Shown here: piece after piece, positions 54,130 to 63,003 of the stretch
Position numbering within the stretch: the first letter of the stretch is position 1
How the letters are laid out: every line of letters begins with the position of its first letter
Assembly (NCBI GenBank): GCA_934122395.1
Contig: CAKOWQ010000002.1
Coordinates: forward strand, 154,501 to 218,500
DNA: 64,000 bases
Source of the DNA: an uncultured Bacilli bacterium
GTDB taxonomy: Bacteria > Bacillota_I > Bacilli_A > RF39 > UBA660
Direction: 5' to 3'
Notes under the pieces: model-generated
The model's database searches: none
What the model saw: the letters and a program-made list of their open reading frames with translations, nothing else
Told to the model about the DNA's origin: nothing
Position numbers and translations under genes: made by a program

Positions 54130-54852
54130 ATGATAAATTTTGTACTTTATGAAGATAAAGAGATTATTAGAGAAAATTATGTTAAGGTAATTCACAAATT
54201 TATGGGAAGAAGTGATGTCTCTTATAAAATTTATCAATTCTCGGCATATAATAGTGATTTAAGTAATTATATCAAAAACAAAAGCGGTCATAATATTTAT
54301 ATTTTAGATATAGAAGTTCCGGGAAAGTCTGGTCTTGATTTAGCCCGTGAAATTCGTGCTACAGGTGACTCGGAAAGCCAACTAATTGTTGTAACTGCAC
54401 ATCGTGAAATGTTAGAAAATACATTTACTAATAGAAGTTTAATATTGAATTTTGTATCTAAATTTGATAATTGTGAGGAAAATTTATTGTCTGTCCTTAG
54501 CGATGCATATATAAATATAACTAGATATAAATCATATGTATTTAAAAACGATGGAGAGTTATATCGTATTCCATATAATGATATTTTATACTTTGAAGCA
54601 GAATCACAAAATGGTAGAATTAATTTGGTCACAAAAAGTAAAACTTATTTTGTGAAGAAAACTATGAATAACATTTTGAAGGAATTACATGATCCTAGAT
54701 TTATGCGTACACATAAGAGTTGTATAATTAATTTATATAATGTTGAAAAAGTTGATTTAATAAATTCTGTAATTTATTTTTCTAATAATATTGAAACACT
54801 TTTGCTATCTAGAAATTATAAAAAAGAATTTCAAGAAAGGTTATTGAAATAA
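54130..54852 (+). CDS. agrA: AgrA-type LytTR response regulator
   Basis: A response regulator of 240 residues. The receiver domain (1-125) has the phosphoacceptor Asp near residue 60 in YILDIEVPGKSGLDLA and ends VSKFDNCEE. A LytTR DNA-binding domain (about 135-240) shows YRIPYNDILYFEAESQNGRI and RFMRTHKSCIINL. This receiver-LytTR form is that of AgrA/VirR/ComE regulators that bind paired 9-bp repeats. The start MINFVLYED is placed at an ATG behind AAGGCGAG; a TTG 7 codons earlier is less likely. agrC follows after 9 nt. Confidence 0.92.
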   Translation: MINFVLYEDKEIIRENYVKVIHKFMGRSDVSYKIYQFSAYNSDLSNYIKNKSGHNIYILDIEVPGKSGLDLAREIRATGDSESQLIVVTAHREMLENTFTNRSLILNFVSKFDNCEENLLSVLSDAYINITRYKSYVFKNDGELYRIPYNDILYFEAESQNGRINLVTKSKTYFVKKTMNNILKELHDPRFMRTHKSCIINLYNVEKVDLINSVIYFSNNIETLLLSRNYKKEFQERLLK

Positions 54853-54861
54853 GGTGAGGGT

Positions 54862-56166
54862 ATGGAATTTAAGGTTGTTTTTGAATTTTTGATATGTAGT
54901 ATAATAACGGGTTCATATTTCATTTTTAGTGGGCACAAGATTTTTAATCAAAAAATAAATTTTTCTGGTAAGAATATATTAGTTATGTTAGGACTAATAG
55001 TATTTTTAGTATTTAATTATATGTTTTTAGATAACGTAATTAAAATTATTACTGTGTATACGGCAATGCTGTTTACCTATAAAATGCTGTTTAGGAAAAA
55101 CTTTTCACAGTCGGCAATAGCAGCTCTTGTCTCTTATTTGATAATTATTATTAGTGAAATACTTTTTATAACTGGTATTATGATACTTTGCGAAGTAGGA
55201 GTTATAAGTGACATTAAAATGTTTATTGGAACTATTTTTGCTAACTTTTGTATAAGTACAGTTGCTGCTATAGCTTCTACAATATTTTCAAAAACACTAT
55301 CCCAAAAGATAAGTAAAGTTAAAGAAAATTATAAGTTTACTTTAATATTTACTTTCATAGTTTTACTACTTGCTATTGGGTCGCTATTTTATAAAATGAA
55401 TTATGATAAATGGATTTTTAATTATCCATTAATTCTAAATGTTATTATAGTTTTATGTTTGGTCGCTTTAGGTTTCTTTATTATTAAACAACATATAGAC
55501 AAGCTTAAGATAGCAGATGATTACGAAAAATATATTGAATATTCTAAAGAAACTGAAAAACTTGTTGAAAGATATAGTGTTAGTCAACACGAAAATAAAA
55601 ATGAATTAATCATTATTCGTAGTATGGTTCATAAAAATAATACTAAGCTATTGGAATATCTCGATGAAATTATGGTTAATAAAGATAATATAACAAATTC
55701 ATGGATTAGATTATTAAGATATATTCCTTTCGGTGGTTTAAAGGGAATTATGCATAATAAAATAAGTAATATGAATGATAGTGGTATTAATCTATTTTTT
55801 GATGTTAGTAAAGAAGTTGGAAAATCAAAACTAAAGGATTTGACTGTTAAAGAAAATAATCATTTATCTAAGATTATAGGTGTATTTTTAGATAATGCTA
55901 AAGAAGCAGCTTTGTCTTCTAAACTTAAAGAAGTTACTATTAATATTTATGTAGAAAACAAAACTATAGTATTTGAAATAGCAAACTCATATGATGGTGA
56001 AATCAATGTTGATAATATTTATAATGCAGGTTATTCTAATAAAGGTAAAAATAGAGGCTATGGATTAGTTTTAGCAAAAAATTTAGTAGATGACAATCCT
56101 ATGTTTGAAAACATTACTACTACTTTAAATGGATATTTTGTTCAGAAACTAATAGTAAAAAAATAG
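54862..56166 (+). CDS. agrC: AgrC-type sensor histidine kinase
   Basis: A membrane sensor kinase of 434 residues. Six or seven membrane helices occupy residues 1-210, the region that binds cyclic autoinducing peptide in AgrC. The phospho-acceptor His is in YSVSQHENKNELIII near residue 242, the HPK10-type box in place of the usual H-box. ATP-lid motifs follow: VFLDNAKEAALSS near 344 and SNKGKNRGYGLVLAKNL near 394. It partners the adjacent LytTR regulator; its ligand is presumably the peptide made by the convergent agrBD. Confidence 0.92.
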   Translation: MEFKVVFEFLICSIITGSYFIFSGHKIFNQKINFSGKNILVMLGLIVFLVFNYMFLDNVIKIITVYTAMLFTYKMLFRKNFSQSAIAALVSYLIIIISEILFITGIMILCEVGVISDIKMFIGTIFANFCISTVAAIASTIFSKTLSQKISKVKENYKFTLIFTFIVLLLAIGSLFYKMNYDKWIFNYPLILNVIIVLCLVALGFFIIKQHIDKLKIADDYEKYIEYSKETEKLVERYSVSQHENKNELIIIRSMVHKNNTKLLEYLDEIMVNKDNITNSWIRLLRYIPFGGLKGIMHNKISNMNDSGINLFFDVSKEVGKSKLKDLTVKENNHLSKIIGVFLDNAKEAALSSKLKEVTINIYVENKTIVFEIANSYDGEINVDNIYNAGYSNKGKNRGYGLVLAKNLVDDNPMFENITTTLNGYFVQKLIVKK

Positions 56167-56171
56167 CAAAA

Positions 56172-56205
56172 TAAAAGAACTGAAATTCAGTTCTTTTATT
56201 TTTTT
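56172..56205. terminator. Bidirectional terminator between agrC and agrD
   Basis: A perfect inverted repeat AAAAGAACTGAA-a-TTCAGTTCTTTT with a T-run on the plus side and a shorter U-rich tract on the minus side, serving both convergent genes. Confidence 0.85.
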
Positions 56206-56323
56206 ATAGCATTGATTTAGGCATAGTGGGTTCATCAAAGATAAGAACGATACATGCAGCAGAAGCAGCGCCAGCAGCTATTGCACCAACAGCAGCTAAA
56301 GCCATAGCTAGAAATTTTTTCAT
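56204..56323 (-). CDS. agrD: AgrD-type cyclic autoinducer peptide precursor
   Basis: A 39-residue peptide on the minus strand, just downstream of agrB. It has a basic, Ala/Gly-rich helical leader (MKKFLAMALAAVGAIAAGAA) and ends SAACIVLIFDEPTMPKSML. A single Cys (residue 24) is followed by hydrophobic residues and then the DEPxxPKSx-type acidic tail that AgrB recognises and removes. By analogy a thiolactone ring between Cys24 and Ile28, or Phe29, would form. AAGGAGG lies 7 nt before the ATG. Too short for ordinary gene callers. Confidence 0.88.
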   Translation of the reverse strand: MKKFLAMALAAVGAIAAGAASAACIVLIFDEPTMPKSML

Positions 56324-56346
56324 ATTTTTCCTCCTTCATTATTTTT

Positions 56347-56949
56347 CTATTTCCCATAACTTTTGTAGTTGTTATAAGACATTTTAAAAATTTTGTAAGT
56401 CAATGGAGATATTAGTATAGATTCAATTAACATTGATGCTGCTAAAGTATTTTGCCAGAAACTATCTTTTATATAGATGATAGCAACTAGATATATAGTT
56501 CCTAATATTATTGTTAGTAATTTATATACTCTTCTTCTATTCTTTCTTATTAATGGTCTTTTAGTTGTATCAGCAGGTGCAAAGAAAATAAAGTTTAATA
56601 GTGAATAAGTTGCAATCAGTATTAATATATAATTTGGAAAGGTTATATATTTACATATCAATGGTATTCCTATAAATGTTGGAACGGAACTTACCCAACA
56701 CATCCATGACTTGGACGCATGTATTCCAAAAGCTGTTGCTCTTAAAACATTGAACAATAGTAGAAGAATAATGGTTTCTTTAAATATTTTTAATATAATT
56801 GATAGTAATAATATTACTATGACTTTTGTAAGCGATAAGTATATAGATTCGAGTCCATATTTTATTCTTTCTATTTCATCTTCACTATAATTTGGATAGT
56901 AACGTCTAATCGTGTTAATAGAGTTACTAATAATCAATTTTTTAACCAT
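56347..56949 (-). CDS. agrB: AgrB-type autoinducer-processing membrane protease
   Basis: A 200-residue membrane cysteine endopeptidase that clips the AgrD C-terminus and forms the thiolactone. His77 and Cys84 of Staphylococcus AgrB are present at the same positions in FGIHASKSWMC, and the later family motif PADTTKRPLIRKNRRRVYK is clear. Six hydrophobic segments are seen. The ATG at 56949 follows AGAGG; an upstream GTG adds two residues. It heads the agrB-agrD unit, on the strand opposite agrA-agrC. Confidence 0.93.
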   Translation of the reverse strand: MVKKLIISNSINTIRRYYPNYSEDEIERIKYGLESIYLSLTKVIVILLLSIILKIFKETIILLLLFNVLRATAFGIHASKSWMCWVSSVPTFIGIPLICKYITFPNYILILIATYSLLNFIFFAPADTTKRPLIRKNRRRVYKLLTIILGTIYLVAIIYIKDSFWQNTLAASMLIESILISPLTYKIFKMSYNNYKSYGK

Positions 56950-57013
56950 AATCACCTCTACTATTACACTACCATAGTATCATGTTTAATCATTTTAAAT
57001 CCAAATTGGCGGT

Positions 57014-57054
57014 AATATGTTCTAAAACTACGATGAACGTCAAAAAGTTAACTA
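57014..57054 (-). promoter_or_regulatory. Candidate agrBD promoter with repeat elements
   Basis: On the minus strand TTGACG and CATATT are separated by 18 nt, about 65 nt before agrB. The repeat-like TAGTTAAC lies just upstream of the -35 and TAGTTTTAG lies in the spacer, as expected for a LytTR-controlled promoter, but the spacing (24 nt) differs from the 21-22 usual for AgrA. Confidence 0.4.
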
Positions 57055-57168
57055 AATGAATAACAAAAAAGCATAAAACCATCAAAAAACTACATTTTAT
57101 CACAAAAAACTCTTTTTAATGAATTTTTTTGCTATTATGTATTTGCGCAAGAAAAGAGGGACCCACTT

Positions 57169-57438
57169 ATGAAGTACATGAGCAGTAAGAAGAATGAAAA
57201 TGAAGGCGAGGTGTATGTAGTGAGAGGACGTGTTAAGTGGTTCAATAACGAAAAAGGTTATGGATTTATTGATTACACTGATAATGAAGATATATTTGTT
57301 CATTATTCAGCTATCAATCAAGAAGGATATAAAACTTTATCTGAAGGACAATACGTTGAATTCAATTTGTTAGAAACTACTAAAGGTTATCAAGCATTAG
57401 ATGTTAAAGTAATCAAAGAAACTTCTGACATTAAATAA
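57169..57438 (+). CDS. Cold-shock (Csp) domain RNA-binding protein
   Basis: A single cold-shock domain with RNP1-like KGYGFIDY and RNP2-like DIFVHYSAI, and the classic opening RGRVKWFNNEKGYGFI. It probably acts as an RNA chaperone. Two starts are possible: ATG 57169 behind GAGGG gives 89 residues with an unusual charged extension (MSSKKNENEGEV), while GTG 57220 behind GGCGAGG gives the normal 72-residue Csp. The sequence does not decide. Its promoter region faces that of agrB. Confidence 0.92.
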   Translation: MKYMSSKKNENEGEVYVVRGRVKWFNNEKGYGFIDYTDNEDIFVHYSAINQEGYKTLSEGQYVEFNLLETTKGYQALDVKVIKETSDIK

Positions 57439-57460
57439 AGTAGCAGTAGCTACTTTTTTT
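57437..57460 (+). terminator. Intrinsic terminator after csp
   Basis: AAAGTAGC-agta-GCTACTTT followed by T4. It is nearly identical to the tagO terminator. Confidence 0.88.
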
Positions 57461-57555
57461 ATTTGATTTTCACAAAAATTTTAACTTTCAAAGCTATAAA
57501 AATATGGCTAAATATATTGGTGTGTGTTAAAATATAATTATAAGGAGGAGATGTT

Positions 57556-58086
57556 ATGAACATTACATTAAGAGGGGATAAAATTAAAATTACTGAGGCT
57601 ATGCAAAGCTATGCAAACGAAAAATTAGAGAAATTAAATAAGTATTTTGATGACTCTGAAAATGTAAAAGCAAACTTAGTAGTTAAAGTACAAAACTACA
57701 AACAAAAAGTTGAAGTTACTATTCCACTTAAAAATTTAATATTGAGGGCCGAAGAAAGCCAGGATGATTTTTATGCAGCGGTAGATACTGTTGTTGATAA
57801 GATTGAAAGACAATTAAGAAAAAATAAGACAAGATTGCAATCTAAAAAGATAAAAGAAGCAAAAGAAATTGTATTTGATTATATAGAAGATTATGATGAT
57901 GAAGATGCTCAAACTATTGTTAAAAGAAAGAAAATAGAAGTTAAACCTATGGATGAAGAGGAAGCAGTAATTCAAATGGAATTACTTGGTCATCAATTCT
58001 ATTTATTTAAAGATGCTGAAACTTTAAAACCAGCATTAGTTTATAAAAGAAAAGATGGTCACTACGGAATCATAGAAACTGATTAA
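57556..58086 (+). CDS. hpf: Long-form ribosome hibernation promoting factor
   Basis: A 176-residue HPF, the long type that dimerises 70S ribosomes into 100S particles in stationary phase. The N-terminal beta-alpha-beta domain (residues 1-100, with GDKIKITEAMQSYANEKLEKL) is followed by a linker and the C-terminal dimerisation domain with PMDEEEAVIQMELLGHQFYLF. It lies next to secA, as in Bacillus (hpf-secA-prfB). GGAGGAG precedes the ATG. Confidence 0.95.
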   Translation: MNITLRGDKIKITEAMQSYANEKLEKLNKYFDDSENVKANLVVKVQNYKQKVEVTIPLKNLILRAEESQDDFYAAVDTVVDKIERQLRKNKTRLQSKKIKEAKEIVFDYIEDYDDEDAQTIVKRKKIEVKPMDEEEAVIQMELLGHQFYLFKDAETLKPALVYKRKDGHYGIIETD

Positions 58087-58090
58087 TTAT

Positions 58091-58117
58091 AAAGAGCTTA
58101 AAAAGCTCTTTTTTTAT
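58091..58117 (+). terminator. Intrinsic terminator after hpf
   Basis: AAAGAGCTT-aaa-AAGCTCTT followed by T5. Confidence 0.88.
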
Positions 58118-58208
58118 TGAATAACGTGGTATTTTTGTGAAAATAAAGGAATTTCTTTGTATTATTAGGCGTTTTTTGATAAAATATTTTATGTGAGGAG
58201 ATGGTAAA

Positions 58209-60701
58209 ATGAACATATTAAGAAGTTTATTCGATCATGAGTATAAAGAATTAAAAAAGTTTTCAGCCTTAGCAGATAAAATAGAGGCATTAGAACCTGA
58301 ATATTCTAAATTAACTGATTATGAATTACAGGCTAAAACTGATGAGTTTAAAGGTAGATTAGACAAAGGCGAAACTTTAGATGATATATTAGTAGAAGCA
58401 TATGCAACAGCTAGAGAGGCTTGTTTTAGAGTAATAGGTGAAAAACCATATTATGTTCAATTATTAGGTGCAATAGCAATACACTTTGGTAATATAGCAG
58501 AAATGAAAACAGGTGAAGGTAAAACATTAACTAGTGTAATGCCAGCATATTTAAATGCATTAACAGGTAACGGAGTTCACATAGTTACAGTTAATGAATA
58601 TTTAGCTGATCGTGATGCGAACTGGATGGGTAACATTCACAGATTTTTAGGTTTAACTGTTGGTACTAACTTAAGAAGCTTATCACCAAAAGAAAAAAGA
58701 GAACAATATGAATGTGATATTTTATATACTACTAACAATGAATTAGGATTCGATTACTTACGTGATAATATGGTTGTACAAAAAGATAATAGAGTTCAAC
58801 GTGGGCTTAACTTTGCTATCATTGACGAAGTCGACTCAGTTTTAATAGATGAAGCTAGAACACCTTTGATTATTTCTGGTGGTGAAATGAAGAGCGCTAA
58901 ACTTTATACTGATGCTGACAGTTTCGTAAAAAACTTAAAGAATGAGGAAGATTATATATACGATGAGAAGACTAAAAGTGTAACCTTAACTGAAGAAGGA
59001 GTTAAAAAAGGTGAACAACGTTTTGGTATAGATAATTTATATGATATTAATCAAACAAGTTTAGTTCATCATATTAATCAGGCTTTAAAGGCAAATTATT
59101 CTATGCGTAATGATGTTGATTATGTTGTACAAGATGGTGAAGTTATAATTGTTGACCAATTTACTGGTCGTCTTATGAAAGGCCGTGCATTTAGTGATGG
59201 ATTGCATCAGGCAATAGAAGCTAAAGAAGGAGTAAAAATTCAACAAGAGACAAAAACACTTGCTACTATTACTTTCCAAAATTTATTTAGAATGTACAAA
59301 AAACTTTCTGGTATGACAGGTACAGCCAAAACCGAAGAAGAAGAATTTAGAAATATTTATAATATGTTTGTTATATGTATTCCTACAAATAAAGAAGTAA
59401 TAAGGGATGATGAGCCAGATTTAGTTTATGCAACTAAAGTAGGTAAATATAAAGCTCTTATTAATGAAATTGAACGTAGATATAAAACAGGACAGCCAGT
59501 GCTTGTTGGTACAATAGCAATTGAAACTAATGAATTAATTAGTGAATTATTAAAAAAGAAAAAAATACCACATGAAGTACTGAATGCTAAGAATCATGCA
59601 AGAGAAGCTGAAATAATTGCTAAAGCTGGAGAAAGAAAAGCTGTAACAATTGCTACTAACATGGCAGGGCGTGGAACCGATATTAAATTGACGGAAGAAG
59701 TTAAAAAACTAGGTGGTTTATGTGTTTTAGGTACTGAACGTCATGAATCAAGAAGAATTGATAATCAGCTAAGAGGTCGTTCTGGTCGTCAAGGAGATCC
59801 AGGATTTACACAATTTTATGTTTCTATGGAAGATGACCTAATGGTTAGATTTGGTACTGATAGAATCAAAATGATGATGCAAACTTTAGGATTTACTGAA
59901 GATCAAGCTATCAAAAGTAAAACTTTTACAAAGGCTATAGCGACTGCACAATCTCGTGTTGAAGGTAATAATTTTGATATTCGTAAACAATTATTGCAAT
60001 ATGATGATGTAATGAATAATCAAAGAGAAATTATCTATGCTAGAAGAAATGAAGTATTAGATAACGAATCTATTCATGACACAGTATTAGAAGCAATAAA
60101 AAACCATGTAACTGATTTAGTTAAATCTCATACTTTCCCAGAAGGCCATCTATCTCAAGATGATTTGGAAGAGATTATAGGATATGCTAATGAAAACTTA
60201 TTTAAAAAAGATTTAAATGTTAAAGATTTAAGAGGTAGAAGCGAAGAAGATATTATAGATATAATATATAATATTATTGTCGAAGAATATGAAGAAAAGA
60301 TTAAGAATGTTCCAAGAGAAATTTCTGATGAGTTTGAAAAAGTAATAGTACTTAATATAATTGATAAGTATTGGACTGAACATATTAATACAATGTCTCA
60401 TCTAAGGGAAGGAATTCATTTAAGAAGTTATGGACATGATGATCCATTACGTGCTTATACAGTTGAAGGATATGAAATGTTTGATAATATGCTTCAAAAT
60501 ATTGATAAAGATGTAACTGTTTTCTTAGTAAAAGCAGAAATTAAGCAGAACATTGAAAGGAAAGAAATATCAAAAGAAAAAATAACTAATGATGGAAAAG
60601 ATGCTGTTAAAGCGCAACCTAAAAAGGTTACCAAAATAGGTAGAAATGATCCTTGTCCTTGTGGGTCTGGTAAGAAATATAAGAATTGTTGTGGAAAGTA
60701 G
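58209..60701 (+). CDS. secA: Preprotein translocase ATPase SecA
   Basis: The motor of Sec export, 830 residues. Walker [12 protein letters not shown] lies near residue 99, Walker [18 protein letters not shown] near 209, helicase motif AGRGTDIK near 495 and [10 protein letters not shown] near 525. The C-terminal SecB/ribosome zinc domain is intact: [15 protein letters not shown] at the end. Length is typical of Gram-positive SecA1. No prfB follows, although it commonly does. Confidence 0.97.
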   Translation: MNILRSLFDHEYKELKKFSALADKIEALEPEYSKLTDYELQAKTDEFKGRLDKGETLDDILVEAYATAREACFRVIGEKPYYVQLLGAIAIHFGNIAEMKTGEGKTLTSVMPAYLNALTGNGVHIVTVNEYLADRDANWMGNIHRFLGLTVGTNLRSLSPKEKREQYECDILYTTNNELGFDYLRDNMVVQKDNRVQRGLNFAIIDEVDSVLIDEARTPLIISGGEMKSAKLYTDADSFVKNLKNEEDYIYDEKTKSVTLTEEGVKKGEQRFGIDNLYDINQTSLVHHINQALKANYSMRNDVDYVVQDGEVIIVDQFTGRLMKGRAFSDGLHQAIEAKEGVKIQQETKTLATITFQNLFRMYKKLSGMTGTAKTEEEEFRNIYNMFVICIPTNKEVIRDDEPDLVYATKVGKYKALINEIERRYKTGQPVLVGTIAIETNELISELLKKKKIPHEVLNAKNHAREAEIIAKAGERKAVTIATNMAGRGTDIKLTEEVKKLGGLCVLGTERHESRRIDNQLRGRSGRQGDPGFTQFYVSMEDDLMVRFGTDRIKMMMQTLGFTEDQAIKSKTFTKAIATAQSRVEGNNFDIRKQLLQYDDVMNNQREIIYARRNEVLDNESIHDTVLEAIKNHVTDLVKSHTFPEGHLSQDDLEEIIGYANENLFKKDLNVKDLRGRSEEDIIDIIYNIIVEEYEEKIKNVPREISDEFEKVIVLNIIDKYWTEHINTMSHLREGIHLRSYGHDDPLRAYTVEGYEMFDNMLQNIDKDVTVFLVKAEIKQNIERKEISKEKITNDGKDAVKAQPKKVTKIGRNDPCPCGSGKKYKNCCGK

Positions 60702-60703
60702 TT

Positions 60704-60728
60704 AAAAGCCTTGAAATAAAGGCTTTTT
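60704..60728 (+). terminator. Intrinsic terminator after secA
   Basis: AAAGCCTT-gaaata-AAGGCTTT followed by T2C; marks the boundary between the core gene block and the accessory right end. Confidence 0.8.
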
Positions 60729-60921
60729 CTATACAAAAATTAGGCATCTTTATTTAGATATGTTATTAAATACGTTATGAGAAAGTATCTAAAACTTATT
60801 ATAGACAAAACCAAAATAAGTCAGTAGTTATGCTGATTTTATAATATTTTAAAGCTCTTGATCTTGGTGAAAAATATCAAATTGTGATATAATGGCTATG
60901 TATGTTTTGGGGTGGTTTAAT

Positions 60922-61098
60922 ATGTTAAGTGAAGTAAAAATAGAATTAACTAATAAATGTTCATCTTGTAATCAATATAGTATTTGTAAAAGCGGATGTA
61001 TAGGACAAAAGATAATCGCAAACTACACACAAGATGCGGACAAAGTAAAAGAATTAAGAAGATGTATTAACTCTAGAGATCTTAAATGTATGAGGTAA
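60922..61098 (+). CDS. Small Cys-rich protein, SPASM-like motif
   Basis: A 58-residue protein with six Cys, four of them in the cluster CSSCNQYSICKSGCIGQK near residues 13-30. This C-x2-C-x5-C-x3-C spacing resembles the auxiliary iron-sulfur (SPASM-type) end of radical SAM enzymes, but there is no radical SAM core. It may be an iron-sulfur or zinc ribbon protein or a remnant. GGGGTGG precedes its ATG; a good promoter (TTGGTG, 18 nt, TATAAT) lies about 35 nt upstream. It is followed by the DNA-base-modification-like gene after 2 nt, so they are one operon. Confidence 0.55.
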   Translation: MLSEVKIELTNKCSSCNQYSICKSGCIGQKIIANYTQDADKVKELRRCINSRDLKCMR

Positions 61099-61100
61099 TT

Positions 61101-62045
61101 ATGAAGAAAAGACAAGAAGTTTATGATTTGTATTGGTATTTTGCTTATGAAAGGCAAAATATATTTTTGAAAAAATTAAATGGTGAAGAAGCTCCGTGGA
61201 CAGATGATGAGATATTACAAACTTATAAGTTCTGTAATAGTTATAGGGTCAATGATAGAGTCAGTCAGTATTTACTTAAAAATGTTATATACAACGGAAA
61301 AAAATATAATGATGAAGATATGATTTTTAGAATATTCTTATTTAAATTATTTAATAAAGAATCAACTTGGGAGTTGTTACTAGATAATTTTGAGGATATT
61401 ACTTTAAAAACATTTGATATAAAAAAATATTCTAAAGTTTTAGAAAATGCTATTTCAAATGGAATAAAAATATATAATGATGCTTATATAAGTTGTGCCA
61501 ATAAAGCCTTTGGTTATGATAGGAAACATGATAATCATTTAGCATTATTAAATAAGATTTTCAACATTGATAAGGCACATTTAAAAATATTAAATGCTGA
61601 AACAATGGAAGAAGGATTTAATATAATAAAGAATTACCCATTAATTGGAAACTTCATGGCTTATCAATTAGTAACGGATATTAATTATAGTGATGTTGTA
61701 AATTGGCGAGAGGATGAATTCACAGTAGCTGGACCAGGTTCTTTAAGAGGCATCAAAAAATGTTTTATAGATAAGGGTAAAATGAGCAATGAAGATATCA
61801 TTAGATATATGTATGAACACCAAGATAAAGAATTTAAAAGATTGGGTTTAGATTTTAAAAAAATCGGAAATAGACCATTGCAATTAATAGATTGTCAAAA
61901 TATATTTTGTGAATTAGATAAATACTGCAGACAAGCACTACCAAATTTAAAATCTAATAGAACAAAAATAAAGAAAAAATATGTTGCCAAAAAAGACAAA
62001 ATAAAATATTTTTATCCAAGTAAATGGGGTATAAAAAACAATTAA
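61101..62045 (+). CDS. HMUDK-helical/aGPT-Pplase-like (thymine hypermodification family) protein
   Basis: A 314-residue protein whose N-terminus, WYFAYERQNIFLKKLNGEE then APWTDDEILQTYKFCNSYR-NDRVSQYL, is the characteristic opening of proteins annotated as 5-hmdU DNA kinase helical domain or alpha-glutamyl/putrescinyl thymine pyrophosphorylase, best known from phages with hypermodified thymines. A middle block FMAYQLVTDINYSDVVNW and the C-terminal IDCQNIFCELDKYCR fit the same family. The fold is thought to relate to HhH DNA glycosylases. No separate kinase domain is present. The substrate is unknown; this is recognition by pattern, not by search. Confidence 0.6.
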   Translation: MKKRQEVYDLYWYFAYERQNIFLKKLNGEEAPWTDDEILQTYKFCNSYRVNDRVSQYLLKNVIYNGKKYNDEDMIFRIFLFKLFNKESTWELLLDNFEDITLKTFDIKKYSKVLENAISNGIKIYNDAYISCANKAFGYDRKHDNHLALLNKIFNIDKAHLKILNAETMEEGFNIIKNYPLIGNFMAYQLVTDINYSDVVNWREDEFTVAGPGSLRGIKKCFIDKGKMSNEDIIRYMYEHQDKEFKRLGLDFKKIGNRPLQLIDCQNIFCELDKYCRQALPNLKSNRTKIKKKYVAKKDKIKYFYPSKWGIKNN

Positions 62046-62066
62046 TTTGGGTTTGAGGCGGTTAAT

Positions 62067-62210
62067 ATTTTAGTAGACCTTAAATTAAGCTCGAAAATTA
62101 AAATAGATAAATTAGAAATAATATTTAGAATATTAACAAATACTGAAAAAAATGCAATTCTACAACAGATAAATAAAATATATTTTAAAAATAAAAAATT
62201 GGAATGGTGA
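62067..62210 (+). pseudogene. Possible gene remnant without start codon
   Basis: After the preceding stop, an open frame of about 48 codons reads ILVDLKLSSKIKIDKLEII to KIYFKNKKLEW and ends in TGA. GAGGCGG stands at the right distance for a ribosome site, but the codon there is ATT, not ATG. It may be a decayed small gene or the tail of one. I recognise no family. Confidence 0.3.
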
Positions 62211-62214
62211 AAAT

Positions 62215-62535
62215 ATGAAAACAGTTTTAGGTTCTAAAAATGTTTCTAAGCAAAGGTTGATTTTAATTGCAATGACTGAACTGTGATTTGATGATGTTTC
62301 TATTACTACTGTTGATGCTAATTCTTCAGTAAGTTCTAAACCAATCAATGATGAAACTTTAATGGGTACAAGAAATAGAAATAAAAATTTATATAATTAT
62401 TGCATGGAAAATGATTTTTTATTTGATTTATTAATAGGTATTGAAGGTGAGTATGAGCAGATGGATGATACATATTTTATTGTTATTTATGCATCCATAT
62501 TAGATCGAAAGGATGCGTCTATAGATAATGATTTA
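62215..62535 (+). pseudogene. DUF84 (YjjX-type) inosine/xanthosine triphosphatase remnant
   Basis: The frame MKTVLGSKNVSKQ..., SKPINDETLMGTRNRNKN and FDLLIGIEGEYEQ matches the DUF84 NTPase family that clears deaminated ITP/XTP. A TGA at 62284-62286 interrupts it after 23 codons, and the family's C-terminal part is absent: the same frame runs straight into Ogt-like sequence. Both faults indicate a dead gene, or at best two short peptides. Confidence 0.75.
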
Positions 62536-63003
62536 AGTGATGGTGGATATTTGACTGGATTATTATTTGACAATACATATGATGATAAGAAATGCTTAGG
62601 AAATACTTTAGAAGAATAACTTCCTATATTTATTGAAACTAAAAGGTGTTTGGATATCTATTTTTCTGGTGAGTAACCTGGCTTTACTCCTAAATTTAAG
62701 ATAAATAATATTTCTAAATTTAGAAAAAAGTTATAAATATAATAAAAAAATACCTTATGGACAAATGATTAAGTATGGGGATGTTGCTAAACAAATTGCT
62801 GAAGACGAGGGAATAGCTAGGATGCCCTACAAGCTGTTGGATGGAATCAAGCATGTATTATAATACCGTGTCATAGAGTTGTTGGGGCTAATAATAATTT
62901 AGTTGGATATGGTGGTGGAATAAAGAATAAAATATTTTTATTGAATTTGGAACATAATAATATTGATCAATTTATTATTCCTAAAAAGGGTACAAAATTA
63001 TGA
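62536..63003 (+). pseudogene. ogt: Ogt/MGMT methylated-DNA-protein Cys methyltransferase remnant
   Basis: Stretches across frames rebuild an Ogt: SDGGYLTGLLFDN, LPIFIETKRCLDIYFSGE, PGFTPKFKINNISKFRK, KKIPYGQMIKYGDVAKQI and the active-site IIIPCHRVVGANNNLVGYGGG. In-frame stops occur at 62617 and 62674, a frameshift lies in the A-run at about 62724-62729, and another near 62822; the N-terminus is fused to DUF84 sequence. The catalytic Cys is retained in the last frame, but the gene is plainly broken. Its final TGA overlaps the tag ATG. Confidence 0.85.

Noticed and set aside
60729..60890. Possible RNA gene between secA and the Cys-rich ORF
   Set aside because: I saw no tRNA cloverleaf, riboswitch core or stable hairpin other than the secA terminator; only a promoter near its end.
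62284..62286. TGA read as tryptophan (mycoplasma code 4)
   Set aside because: TGA is a plausible natural stop in recF, yabG and the 224-residue ORF, and Trp is encoded by TGG throughout; the interrupted DUF84 frame also shows other damage.
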